Shown: positions 18,260 through 26,174 of the stretch, one piece after another
How positions within the stretch are numbered: position 1 is the stretch's first letter
Layout: every line of letters starts with the position of its first letter
Source: Clostridiaceae bacterium
GTDB taxonomy: Bacteria; Bacillota; Clostridia; Clostridiales; Clostridiaceae
Assembly: GCA_902363375.1 (NCBI GenBank)
Contig: CABIZX010000001.1
Location: 1,543,950 to 1,607,949 of the forward strand
Reading direction: 5' to 3'
Length of the DNA stretch: 64,000 nt
Notes under the pieces: generated by a model
The model's database searches: none
What the model saw: the letters and a program-made list of their open reading frames with translations, nothing else
What the model was told of the DNA's origin: nothing
Translations under genes and position numbers: made by a program

Positions 18260-18469
18260 TTATTCTCCTCGTATGCCTTTGTAATTATAGTTGCCCTTTT
18301 TTATTTCTTCCATTTCAGCTTTTACAGCTTTATCATAATCCTTATCCTTCTTTTCTTTCTCTAAGCAATCCATGCAGATGCAATCAGTATTAAACATGGA
18401 CATTATCCTACCTTTTTCTAGAGAACCGCAACATCTATCACAAGTTTTCTGAGTAAAAAATTTATCCAT
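18260..18469 (-). CDS. Small zinc-ribbon-like protein
   Basis: A 69-residue protein with a four-Cys arrangement CDRCC and CICMDC, which suggests a zinc ribbon, followed by a charged helix. No function is known. Its start overlaps the last base of the GGCT-like gene and it is the last gene before a terminator, so it belongs to the amidoligase-GGCT unit by transcription. Confidence 0.7.
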   Translation of the reverse strand: MDKFFTQKTCDRCCGSLEKGRIMSMFNTDCICMDCLEKEKKDKDYDKAVKAEMEEIKKGNYNYKGIRGE

Positions 18470-18936
18470 TATCTTCTCCCCTCTATTAGTTCAGATAAAC
18501 ATTCTGAATAGGCAATTTGTAGAAGTTTTAAATCAATGTCATTGTCCGAGTATCCTCTAGAAATTACATTGAAATAATATTCTGTAGGAGCTGCTACAAT
18601 ATGGGTATATTGTTTAGACATAATATAAACCATCAATGTTTTAGACTTACCTTTCACCTTAACCTGAACTTCTTTTTTTACATATAGATTAGGATATCCC
18701 TCATATATATCAAGCGCTGTTTCACAATCCTCAGTTATTTCCCATAAAACAATAGGTACTTCTTTGCTCTTACAAGGCTCAATATTTGCAACCCCTTTAT
18801 ACCTGCCCCTAAAGGTTAACTTATACCCTTCAAGTGTTCCTGTACCTATAATCTTAGCCTTTGGACATCTATGCCTCATTTGCTCTAGGTTCATATTAGA
18901 ACCATAAGCTCCATATAATTTTATATTTTCAGTCAT
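18469..18936 (-). CDS. Gamma-glutamylcyclotransferase-like (GGCT/AIG2 fold) protein
   Basis: About 155 residues with the GGCT-like opening LYGAYGSNMNLEQMRHRCP, a substrate-binding loop motif (YGSN), then TLEGYKLTFRGR and the acidic catalytic position expected in ALDIYEGYPNLY. The family cyclises gamma-glutamyl amines to 5-oxoproline. A longer frame begins at a TTG at 19014, but the ATG at 18936 has AGGAG 10 nt upstream and begins right before the fold. It is coupled to the amidoligase gene, whose product would make the kind of amide bond that GGCT could release, so they may act on one substrate. Confidence 0.85.
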   Translation of the reverse strand: MTENIKLYGAYGSNMNLEQMRHRCPKAKIIGTGTLEGYKLTFRGRYKGVANIEPCKSKEVPIVLWEITEDCETALDIYEGYPNLYVKKEVQVKVKGKSKTLMVYIMSKQYTHIVAAPTEYYFNVISRGYSDNDIDLKLLQIAYSECLSELIEGRR

Positions 18937-19010
18937 TTTATCATTTCTCCTTTTTATCAATTTCTTTGCCACAGGGGGCATTTCTGCCCTTTTGTAACTG
19001 TGCTTTACCT

Positions 19011-19919
19011 TCAAGCAACCCTTGGTCTTCTAAAGGCACAATCTCCATCAAGTGCTTTCATGAGATGTTGTCTACAATTTTTAAATTCATCTCCTATAAT
19101 CCCTAGTCTAAGAAGCCAACACCTAAAGGTATATTTTTCATTATCTGTATGGGTACGTTTTGCACTAGCACTCTTTTGCTTTAAGGCTTGATGGCTAATA
19201 GCTAGGCAGAAAACTATGTAACTTCTAATTTTACCTGCGTGCATGGTCCCATTGAAAAGTCTAAATTCAATTGTTCCTTTGGTAAAAGTGCTATGCAAGT
19301 TTAGTCCATGATATCTGCTTGTATGGTAATGGCGTTCTCTATTTTCAATTCCATAACCTCTATACCAAGCATCAGCAAGTTCTTTTAAAGTTTTAGGTTT
19401 TTTCTTATTAATTGTTTCTATCAAATTTTCATTAACTTTTCTGCAATATCTAACCCTTGCTGTGTCTATCTCAAGACTCTTGTAAATTAAATCCTCCTTG
19501 GCAGCCATTAGATTTACTAGGTTTTTTAAAGTGTTTGGTGTATGTTCTTTTGCTCCTATGTGTATATGAATTCCACATTGCAACCTACTTTCACTAACTG
19601 CACCTGCATGCCTAAGTTGTCTTACAAGTTCTTGAAGTTTTTCAATGTCCTCATCATACCTTAGAATTGGTGTTACTAGTTCAACACTGTAACTTCTGTC
19701 TGCTGAAATTAATCTACCTTTTTCTTTTTTCATTGTTTGAATACTTGCATCACTCATTACTTTCCATGTTCTTCCGTCTGATGCTTTTATAAGGTATGTA
19801 TCGTAACCATCATAAGCTCTTCCGATATTTCCTTCTAAAACCTTTGCTGTAATCTCTGCAGCTTTTTCTCTTGTAATTCCTGTCATTTCAATCTCTACTC
19901 CGATTGTTTGATTTTTCAA
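19011..19919 (-). CDS. Putative amidoligase (COOH-NH2 ligase, glutamine-synthetase fold)
   Basis: About 302 residues with phage amidoligase features: N-terminal GVEIEMTG (acidic metal-binding strand, residues 6-13), central CGIHIHIGAKEH with paired His, and C-terminal TIEFRLFNGTMHAGKI with the conserved Glu-Phe-Arg. These residues match the glutamine-synthetase-like amidoligase superfamily, proposed to form peptide or amide bonds on proteins, peptidoglycan or small molecules. The start chosen is TTG at 19919, 6 nt after AAAGGAGAG. The GGCT-like gene follows with a short overlap. The real substrate is unknown. Confidence 0.82.
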   Translation of the reverse strand: MKNQTIGVEIEMTGITREKAAEITAKVLEGNIGRAYDGYDTYLIKASDGRTWKVMSDASIQTMKKEKGRLISADRSYSVELVTPILRYDEDIEKLQELVRQLRHAGAVSESRLQCGIHIHIGAKEHTPNTLKNLVNLMAAKEDLIYKSLEIDTARVRYCRKVNENLIETINKKKPKTLKELADAWYRGYGIENRERHYHTSRYHGLNLHSTFTKGTIEFRLFNGTMHAGKIRSYIVFCLAISHQALKQKSASAKRTHTDNEKYTFRCWLLRLGIIGDEFKNCRQHLMKALDGDCAFRRPRVA

Positions 19920-20064
19920 CGTTTTCTCTCCTTTCAAAGTGTGTTTATTACCTTTTGGTAGTGTACATATTACCTCTGAAAGAAGTATATATCCAGTTAT
20001 AATTGATAATTTCTATCAACTAAAACTCATAATTCGAACGACAATTTTTACAACTTTAAGACAA

Positions 20065-20089
20065 AAGAAAAACCACCTCTTGGTGGCTT
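20065..20089 (-). terminator. Rho-independent terminator after the 20095-20406 gene
   Basis: On the minus strand AGCCACC-AAGA-GGTGGTT (20089-20071) is followed by TTTCTTTTG. It lies 6 bp beyond the stop of the small hypothetical gene and upstream of the amidoligase leader. Confidence 0.7.
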
Positions 20090-20094
20090 GACTT

Positions 20095-20406
20095 TTACTT
20101 TTCAATTGCTGTGTATCTTGGGTAGTTATAACCCTCCGAATCTACTAAGATGCTTTTCTTTGTTTTTGTATTTTTAACTCTTATGCACCTTAATTCTCCC
20201 TTTTCGTTGTAACCGCCATCTTCTTTTGTTATCCAAGGTTGTTCTTTAAAAAAGTCTTTTGCAAATTCTTTAAACTCCTCATCACTTAATTCAATTTCTC
20301 TTGTGACTTGGTATTCTGTTCCTTTTATCCCGCCTTCCTTTGCTTCCTTCGTAAGTTCCTTTAGTTCCTTAAGGTTTAGAACCTTTCTTCCAAATAATGC
20401 TTTCAT
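20095..20406 (-). CDS. Conserved-looking phage hypothetical protein
   Basis: A 103-residue acidic/basic alternating protein: KVLNLKELKELTKEAKEGG, then EIELSDEEFKEFAKDFF and a C-terminal beta part with CIRVKNTKTKKSILVDSEGYNYPRYTAI. No motif identifies a function. The start is the ATG at 20406, 8 nt after GGAGG; the longer frame starts within the ribosome-binding site. It is located between the ParB-methylase and amidoligase genes and followed by a terminator. Confidence 0.7.
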   Translation of the reverse strand: MKALFGRKVLNLKELKELTKEAKEGGIKGTEYQVTREIELSDEEFKEFAKDFFKEQPWITKEDGGYNEKGELRCIRVKNTKTKKSILVDSEGYNYPRYTAIEK

Positions 20407-20475
20407 TGCCTTAACCTCCATGTGTGTTTTTTGTTATACTATATATCACTCTAAAGCACACATATAGCAAGTCAT

Positions 20476-21699
20476 TTATTTAATATTGCTAATATTTTTA
20501 AAGCTAATTTTTTCTCCATCTCTTATTAAAAATACACCTTCATCAGAGCTAACTTGTTCAATATATCTTTTTACTATGACATCAGCATACTTTTCATCAA
20601 GCTCTATGGTATGGCAAATTCTATCGGTCTGCTCACAAGCTATAAGAGTTGAACCACTTCCTCCAAAAGGATCTAATACAATAGAGTTAGTTAAACTTGA
20701 ATTTGTAATAGGATAAGCTACTAAAGCAATAGGCTTCATAGTAGGATGGTATTTTGATTTTGTAGGTCTATCAAAATTCCAAGTAGTTCTTTGTTTTCTA
20801 TCTCCATAAAACTTATGGCCTGAAGTAGGTTTCCATCCTACAAGTACAGGTTCATGGTTATATTGATAATCACAACGGCCAAGAACAGGAGAGTTTTTTA
20901 TCCAAATACAAGTTTGATGACAAAAGAAACCAGCATCTTTAAAAGCTAACCTAAAGTTAACAGTTTCCCTATCAGCATGGAATACATAAATTGAACCACC
21001 ATCTGCAAGACTTTCATACATACCTTTATATGCATTAAGAAGAAATTCATAAAACTTCTTATCATCCATATTATCATTTTGAATTGTTCCAGCTGTTCCT
21101 TCATAAGCAACATTGTATGGTGGATCAGTTACAACTAAATTTGCTTTCTTATCTTCCATAAGCTTTTTATAAGTCTCAAGCTTTGTACTATCACCACATA
21201 CTAAACGATGCCTTCCTAGTAGCCAAATATCACCTTGTTTTGTAATTGGTACTTCTGGTGGAGCTTCATCAAAGTTATCTTCTTTAACACCCTTTGGATG
21301 AAATTCATTAAACAGAGCATCAATCTCTGGCGGCTCAAACCCTGTAAAAGTAGTATCATAGTCTAAAGATTGTAAATCCATAATTAAGTCAGCAAGTAGT
21401 TCCTTATTCCATTCACCACTTATTTTATTAAGAGCAATGTTTAAAGCCTTTTCTTTAGTCTTATCAACATCAATAACTACACAATCTATTTCTTCAAATC
21501 CTAATGTCTTTAATACAGATATTCTTTGGTGACCTCCTATTACTGTCATATCCTTATTTACAATAACAGGGTCAACATATCCAAATTCATTAATACTATT
21601 TTTTATTTTCTCAAATTCACTATCTCCTGGCTTTAATTTTTTCCTTGGATTATACTTTGCAGGCACCAGTGAATCTATTTTTAACTTTTTAAACTCCAT
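20476..21699 (-). CDS. ParB-domain DNA methyltransferase (beta-class adenine/cytosine-N4)
   Basis: A 407-residue fusion. Residues 1-120 form a ParB/Srx-like nuclease-fold domain (KYNPRK, the key motif GGHQRISVLKTLG). The C-terminal part is an amino-methyltransferase with catalytic DPPY (in VVTDPPYNVAYEG, about 193-205) before the AdoMet-binding VLDPFGGSGST (about 340-350), the order of beta-class enzymes. Such orphan methylases in phages usually protect their own DNA against host restriction. The ATG start follows GGAGG. It might modify sites of the cassette at 12970-16066 or of the hsd system, but nothing in the sequence proves it. Confidence 0.92.
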   Translation of the reverse strand: MEFKKLKIDSLVPAKYNPRKKLKPGDSEFEKIKNSINEFGYVDPVIVNKDMTVIGGHQRISVLKTLGFEEIDCVVIDVDKTKEKALNIALNKISGEWNKELLADLIMDLQSLDYDTTFTGFEPPEIDALFNEFHPKGVKEDNFDEAPPEVPITKQGDIWLLGRHRLVCGDSTKLETYKKLMEDKKANLVVTDPPYNVAYEGTAGTIQNDNMDDKKFYEFLLNAYKGMYESLADGGSIYVFHADRETVNFRLAFKDAGFFCHQTCIWIKNSPVLGRCDYQYNHEPVLVGWKPTSGHKFYGDRKQRTTWNFDRPTKSKYHPTMKPIALVAYPITNSSLTNSIVLDPFGGSGSTLIACEQTDRICHTIELDEKYADVIVKRYIEQVSSDEGVFLIRDGEKISFKNISNIK

Positions 21700-22126
21700 C
21701 CTCTTCCCTCCAAAATCTATCTTTTATATAACAGTTATGGCTACAATACTTACGCTTCTTATTGCCATAAACACTAAATTCTTTTCCACAATAAAGACAC
21801 ATATACTGATAAATATGTTCCTTATTTTTCTTTCTCTCAACCTCATGCTCTTTCCACCATTTTCTCCTGCAGTCATCTGAGCAAAATCTTCTCATTCTAC
21901 CTGTGGATTTTTGTTTTAATGGATTTTCACAATAAGCGCAAAGTACATTCCTTTTTACTTTTTCTTCAACATTAAGAGCAACAACACAGGAATCACCAGA
22001 AAGGCTATTACGCTTACAAAATCCTCTAACACTATCTCTAGTTAATCCTAAGAGATTAGCAATTGCTTTATACCCCATACCTTTTAATCTCAATTCCTTT
22101 ATTTTTTCTTTCTCATCCCTGGTCAT
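21689..22126 (-). CDS. HTH plus zinc-finger phage protein
   Basis: About 145 residues. Residues 1-45 form a resolvase-like helix-turn-helix (RLKGMGYKAIANLLGLTRDSVRGFC). Two Cys4-like zinc modules follow: CAYCENPLKQ...FCSDDCRRKWW and MCLYCGKEF...YCSHNCYIKDRFW. It should bind DNA or RNA; a regulatory or accessory role in packaging or transcription is possible. The ATG at 22126, 9 nt after AAGGGAG, is preferred over the TTG of the longer frame (22177). It overlaps the methylase gene start by 11 bp. Confidence 0.75.
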   Translation of the reverse strand: MTRDEKEKIKELRLKGMGYKAIANLLGLTRDSVRGFCKRNSLSGDSCVVALNVEEKVKRNVLCAYCENPLKQKSTGRMRRFCSDDCRRKWWKEHEVERKKNKEHIYQYMCLYCGKEFSVYGNKKRKYCSHNCYIKDRFWREEDGV

Positions 22127-22199
22127 ATAAGCTACTCCCTTCAATGAATATTTACGCAATAAAAAAAGCAACCACAACGCTTTGCAGTTACTTAATTTG

Positions 22200-22300
22200 C
22201 AGTTCCTATTTTGCGATTTTTTAGTACCCCCCTTAGTTAATTCTGCGAAAATTCACACGTGACTGGGCGGCGGTCGTTGGCATGTCCATTTTAGAGATTT
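22200..22300 (-). other. GC-rich intergenic island, candidate cos or packaging site
   Basis: In this very AT-rich window the stretch 22258-22282 contains CACGTG and GGGCGGCGGTCG next to a run of six C at 22229-22234. On the minus strand only a 18-codon frame (ATG near 22290) runs through it. TTGCAGTT is directly repeated at 22185 and 22198. It lies between two accessory genes upstream of the terminase genes. No known function can be read from it directly; a DNA-end or terminase-binding site is inferred from base composition and place. Confidence 0.35.
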
Positions 22301-22318
22301 AATGCCCCCTAACTTAGT

Positions 22319-23215
22319 TTATTTTACTTCGATATTATCTAGAAAGACATCTACAAATGCAAATATCCTATACTTGTCATTTAAGGTATCTACCTCCTTT
22401 ATTTTAACTTTATCTTCTCCAACTTCTATGACAGTCATTTTACCAAACTTTTTATGTAACAAAATAGCCCCAGTTTTAATACTTTTCTTTTTTCTCTCTC
22501 TTTCTATTTTTATTTTTTCTTTCTTGTAAATTTCTTCTAATTTTTTCTGTTCTTCACTTTGTTTATCTTGTATATATCTTTGTTCTCTTTCTTGCCTTTC
22601 TACTAATCTATTTTGTTCTTCTTCCTTTTGTTTCAATATAGCTAGTTCTTTTAATATTTCTAATCTTTCTTGAGCTACTTTGTCTTGCATTTCTTCAAAC
22701 TTGTTTTTTCTTTTAGTTTCTATTTCTAAAAACTTTTCTTTTAATTTATAATTGTTAGGTAATGATTGTAAATTATCGATTTCTTCTCTGTATAATTTAA
22801 TAACTTCTTTTCCATGATTGCATCCACCTTTGCAAGAACCACACCTCGAACATATCAACCAACCACATTTTTTACATCTTAAGTTAACAACATCCACTAC
22901 TTCCTTTTTACAATTCCAACATCTACTTCTATAATTCCACGTAGAAGTAAAGTGCCACGTAGGATACTTCCTATTTAAATACATTACAATGTAATGATTT
23001 TTAGGATAATCCCCCCTCATTTCATTCGGACTATACAAATCTACATAACTTGTTTCTCTAATTACATTTTTTCTATTAATGATCTCATATTTTTTATTTT
23101 GTAGCTTTTCAATACAGCATTTTATAATCTCAAAATAAGGTATTAATACAAAAAAATAAAAAAAAGCACCTAATAAAATAGTTAATATACTTGTTCCTAT
23201 TATATCTACCATCAT
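22319..23215 (-). CDS. Membrane-anchored zinc-cluster/coiled-coil protein
   Basis: A 298-residue protein I cannot place in a family. Visible parts: an N-terminal membrane segment (IIGTSILTILLGAFFYFFVL), then a soluble region, a Cys-rich cluster with CWNCKKEV, CKKCGWLICSRCG and CKGGCNHG (up to ten metal ligands, RING- or double-ribbon-like), a coiled coil of about 110 residues rich in Glu/Lys/Gln, and a small beta domain ILLHKKFGKMTVIEVGEDKV resembling the HxxFG turn of SH3-like nucleic acid-binding domains. Start is the ATG at 23215 after AGAGGG. Such a membrane-to-coil layout is unusual in a phage replication-packaging junction. Confidence 0.6.
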   Translation of the reverse strand: MMVDIIGTSILTILLGAFFYFFVLIPYFEIIKCCIEKLQNKKYEIINRKNVIRETSYVDLYSPNEMRGDYPKNHYIVMYLNRKYPTWHFTSTWNYRSRCWNCKKEVVDVVNLRCKKCGWLICSRCGSCKGGCNHGKEVIKLYREEIDNLQSLPNNYKLKEKFLEIETKRKNKFEEMQDKVAQERLEILKELAILKQKEEEQNRLVERQEREQRYIQDKQSEEQKKLEEIYKKEKIKIERERKKKSIKTGAILLHKKFGKMTVIEVGEDKVKIKEVDTLNDKYRIFAFVDVFLDNIEVK

Positions 23216-23295
23216 AAAACCCTCTTTACAAAATAATAAAATTAATATAATTACTAATATAACCATATCCTATTTTTTTAATTAAATCAAATTAA

Positions 23296-23661
23296 TTAAA
23301 TATACCTATACTCTTTATATCTATCCTCGGTCATAGTTTTAGTATCATGACATCTCTTACAAAGTGGCTGCCAATTGCTCTCATCCCAAAACAATACTTT
23401 GTCTCCTCTATGTGGTTTAATATGATCAACAATAGTTGCCTTAGTAAGCTTACCTTTTTCCTTACATCTAACACACAAAGGATTAGCTTTTAAATATCTA
23501 TTTCTAGCTGTTCTCCATCTGCTATTATAACCTCTGCTTGACGAATCAGCTCTATCATTCACATGAAGCTTTTCATGTTCTTCACAATAATTACCCTCTA
23601 TTAGTCTCGGACAACCTGGATGCTTACAAGGCTTTCTTGGTTTCTTTGGCACTCTACTCAC
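23296..23661 (-). CDS. HNH endonuclease (packaging-associated type)
   Basis: A 121-residue HNH nuclease: two Cys pairs (CKHPGC and CVRCKEKG, CKRCHDTK) hold a structural zinc, and the HNH core reads VDHIKPHRGD...WQPLCKRCHD. The SSRGYNSRWRTARNRYLKANP segment is typical of the phage HNH proteins encoded near terminase genes, which assist TerL in cos cleavage. Start GTG at 23661 overlaps the GAAGG site; GTG at 23652 is an alternative. Here about 5 kb of accessory genes separate it from terS. Confidence 0.9.
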   Translation of the reverse strand: MSRVPKKPRKPCKHPGCPRLIEGNYCEEHEKLHVNDRADSSSRGYNSRWRTARNRYLKANPLCVRCKEKGKLTKATIVDHIKPHRGDKVLFWDESNWQPLCKRCHDTKTMTEDRYKEYRYI

Positions 23662-23776
23662 CTTCTTTGGGACATAATAAAAGCACCTAAACTTCTCACA
23701 GTAGATGCTTTAATCTATATTTTCTATAATACTATTCTAGCAGATGCTAACGGGACAAAAGGGACAACTTTTAATT

Positions 23777-24175
23777 TTATGAATCTTTCTTTAGATATCT
23801 ATAAGCTACCTTCTTAACGCTCTCCTCAGTATTCCCACCACCAACACTAAATGCAATTTGCCTCCAGCTAAGTCCATTTACATATCTCAAGGTCATAATC
23901 ATTCTTATTTGACTATCATCAATACTTTCTATATATCTATTTAGTCTATTAAGTTCATAGAAACATTTCTTTAAGTTTAAATCTAGTAACTCCTTGAAAT
24001 CTGCAATCTCTGCTGCATATTTACCAACTTTATCTGAAATATCTGTAGCATGTGGCATACCTGTTATTCTTGAAGTGGAAGAAGTTGCAATACATTCTAA
24101 TTCCGTTATTCTATCTTTTAAGTGTTCAATCTCTCTATTTAAATAATATAACTGGGATAGTTCTTGTTTAGTCAT
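23777..24175 (-). CDS. DUF1492/ArpU-like late transcription regulator
   Basis: About 132 residues: an N-terminal coiled coil (LYYLNREIEHLKDRITELE) and a C-terminal sigma region 4-like helix-turn-helix (MIMTLRYVNGLSWRQIAFSVG). This matches the DUF1492/ArpU-type proteins that control late genes in Firmicutes phages. The ATG at 24175, 8 nt after GGAGG, is preferred over the longer frame. Being the last early gene before the HNH-terminase block, it is well placed to switch on late transcription. Confidence 0.85.
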   Translation of the reverse strand: MTKQELSQLYYLNREIEHLKDRITELECIATSSTSRITGMPHATDISDKVGKYAAEIADFKELLDLNLKKCFYELNRLNRYIESIDDSQIRMIMTLRYVNGLSWRQIAFSVGGGNTEESVKKVAYRYLKKDS

Positions 24176-24193
24176 TAATTGCACCTCCACATA

Positions 24194-24550
24194 CTATCCT
24201 GCTGAATTAGTTAAACTTATACTAACTGCTAAAATTTTATTAAGTTTTTTACTATCTTCTTCATTTAGATGACCAAGTACATCTAAAATTTGATTCTTTG
24301 ATATAGTTAATACTTGCTCTGCTAATACTGTACTATCACATTTTAAACAATAATAATTTTTAGCTTGTAATTCATGGTGTGTTGGGAGTACCTTTTTAAT
24401 TTTACCTGTTATAGGCACTACTATAGTTGTAGTTGAATATTTATTACCTATGTCATTTTGAATAACTACTGCTGGTCTTCTCCCCTTTTGAACAGAGCCT
24501 TGTGTTTCTCCAAAGTCAACCATTATTATACTATCTCTATAAATCTTCAT
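24194..24550 (-). CDS. MazF/PemK-family protein without visible antitoxin
   Basis: About 118 residues with the MazF/PemK core: IIMVDFGETQGSVQKGRRPAVVIQND (key motif KGRRPAVVIQND), then TTIVVPITGK and a C-terminal helix QVLTISKNQILDVLGHL. Family members are mRNA-cutting toxins. The ATG at 24550 follows GGAGG and overlaps the helicase stop by 14 bp. No small antitoxin frame lies directly upstream, so it may be an orphan, use a distant antitoxin, or have become a phage regulator. Confidence 0.88.
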   Translation of the reverse strand: MKIYRDSIIMVDFGETQGSVQKGRRPAVVIQNDIGNKYSTTTIVVPITGKIKKVLPTHHELQAKNYYCLKCDSTVLAEQVLTISKNQILDVLGHLNEEDSKKLNKILAVSISLTNSAG

Positions 24551-25895
24551 TACTAATCCCTCCAACCCTTGCTTTTACTGCATTTATTAAGGCATCTTGC
24601 CCCATCTGCTTTTTCTGAAGTGCATTCATCACTTCCTCATCAATAGTTCCCTTTGAAACTATATGGTGAATAACTACCGTTTCTTTTTGTCCTTGTCTCC
24701 ATAGCCTCGCATTTGCTTGTTGATAAAGTTCCAAACTCCAAGTAAGTCCAAACCAAATAACTGTTGAACCACCTGCTTGTAAATTAAGTCCATGACCAGT
24801 TGAAGCAGGATGTGCTATAGCAACTTTTATTTCTCCTTTATTCCATTTAGTTATATCATCACTACTTGATATTTCAATTGCTTCAAACTTTTCTCTTATT
24901 CTTTCTTTGTCATGTTTATATGAATAAAATATAAGTACTGGCTTTTCATTTGCAGCTTCAATTAAATCCTCTAAAGCATCAAGTTTCCTACTATGAATAT
25001 TTTTTACTGCTTTAAATTCATCATAAACGGCACCATTTGCCATTTGTAAAAGTTTGTTTGAAAGAGCTGCTGCATTTACTGCATCTATATCTCCATCACT
25101 AAAAGGAAGTAACATTTCATTTTCTAATTTTTTATAAAGTGATTTTTCCTTTTCTGACATCTTAACCTCAATTACATTGTCTATCCGCTCTGGCATCTTA
25201 AGATAATTACAAGCTTTCATACTAATGCAGATATCAGAAATTCTATTATAGATTTGCTCTTCTGCTCCTTCTCTAGGTTTATAACTAAATATAACTTGTT
25301 GGTTTCTTTTATCAGGTACAAAATATTGTTCTCTGTAATTTCCAATAAATCTTCCTAACCTTTCACCCATATCTAGTAAATTTATCTGACTCCACAAATC
25401 CATTAAACTATTAGGTGCTGGCGTTCCCGTAAGACCAACTATTCTTTTTACCTTTGGTCTAACTTTACGTAAAGCCTTAAACCTTTTAGCAGTAGGTGAC
25501 TTAAAACTTGAAAGTTCATCTATGACTACCATGTCAAAATCAAATTTATAATTTTTACAAAGCCACTCTACATTCTCTCTATTTATGATATAAATATCTG
25601 CTTTTCTAACTAGAGCAATTCTTCTTTCTTTTTCAGTACCTAATATTTTGGAAACTTTAAGTCCTTTTAAGTGATCCCATTTTTCACACTCTTTACTCCA
25701 TGTATCCTGTGCTACTCTAAGTGGAGCAACTACAAGCACTTTAGAAAACTCAAAATAATCAAATAATAAAATCCATATGACTGTTAATGTTATAACTGTT
25801 TTACCAAGTCCCATATCAAGCATCAATGCACAAGCTGGATTATTTATAATAAATTCTTCAGCATATTTCTGATAATCATGTGGCACATATTTCAT
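24537..25895 (-). CDS. SNF2-type DEAD/DEAH helicase
   Basis: A 452-residue superfamily 2 helicase. Walker A lies in LDMGLGKT (about 26-33), motif II is VVIDELSSFK, motif III TGTPAPNSLMDLWSQ, and the C-terminal motif VI reads QANARLWRQGQKETVVIHH. This short SNF2 form is common in Firmicutes phages next to a VRR-NUC protein, and it likely remodels DNA during replication or recombination. The ATG at 25895 lies 9 nt after GGAG and overlaps the VRR-NUC gene by 20 bp. Confidence 0.93.
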   Translation of the reverse strand: MKYVPHDYQKYAEEFIINNPACALMLDMGLGKTVITLTVIWILLFDYFEFSKVLVVAPLRVAQDTWSKECEKWDHLKGLKVSKILGTEKERRIALVRKADIYIINRENVEWLCKNYKFDFDMVVIDELSSFKSPTAKRFKALRKVRPKVKRIVGLTGTPAPNSLMDLWSQINLLDMGERLGRFIGNYREQYFVPDKRNQQVIFSYKPREGAEEQIYNRISDICISMKACNYLKMPERIDNVIEVKMSEKEKSLYKKLENEMLLPFSDGDIDAVNAAALSNKLLQMANGAVYDEFKAVKNIHSRKLDALEDLIEAANEKPVLIFYSYKHDKERIREKFEAIEISSSDDITKWNKGEIKVAIAHPASTGHGLNLQAGGSTVIWFGLTWSLELYQQANARLWRQGQKETVVIHHIVSKGTIDEEVMNALQKKQMGQDALINAVKARVGGISNEDL

Positions 25896-26157
25896 CAAGG
25901 ACATCTCCAATCTGCATCTTGTTATCTATGCAATATACTAAAAAGCCTAATTCCTCTAACTGTCTTTTTCTCTTTATTTGTAGTGGTCTTAGTTTCTTTC
26001 CAGAAGCCTTAAGCTCTATAAAAGCAAGCTTTCCACCTTTCATTATTATCAACCTATCTGGAACTCCTGACATTCCAGGGGATATAAACTTTAATGCTAA
26101 CCCTCCACGTTTTTTTACTTCAAAGGTTAATGCTTTTTCAATTTCACTTTCTCGCAT
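25876..26157 (-). CDS. VRR-NUC domain nuclease
   Basis: A 93-residue stand-alone VRR-NUC (PD-(D/E)XK) domain: the site is visible as GMSGVPDRLIIMKGGKLAFIELKASGK (PD then ELK). It likely cleaves branched DNA with the SNF2 helicase encoded immediately downstream. The ORF covers the full domain length. The region upstream holds repeated GGAACAA motifs, a candidate origin. Confidence 0.92.
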   Translation of the reverse strand: MRESEIEKALTFEVKKRGGLALKFISPGMSGVPDRLIIMKGGKLAFIELKASGKKLRPLQIKRKRQLEELGFLVYCIDNKMQIGDVLDEICAT

Positions 26158-26174
26158 TTTTAATCCTCTCTCTA

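Noticed and set aside
24194..24550. Toxin-antitoxin pair made of the MazF-like gene and the DUF1492 gene
   Set aside because: The neighbour has a sigma region 4-like HTH typical of phage late regulators, not an antitoxin fold, so I did not call a pair.
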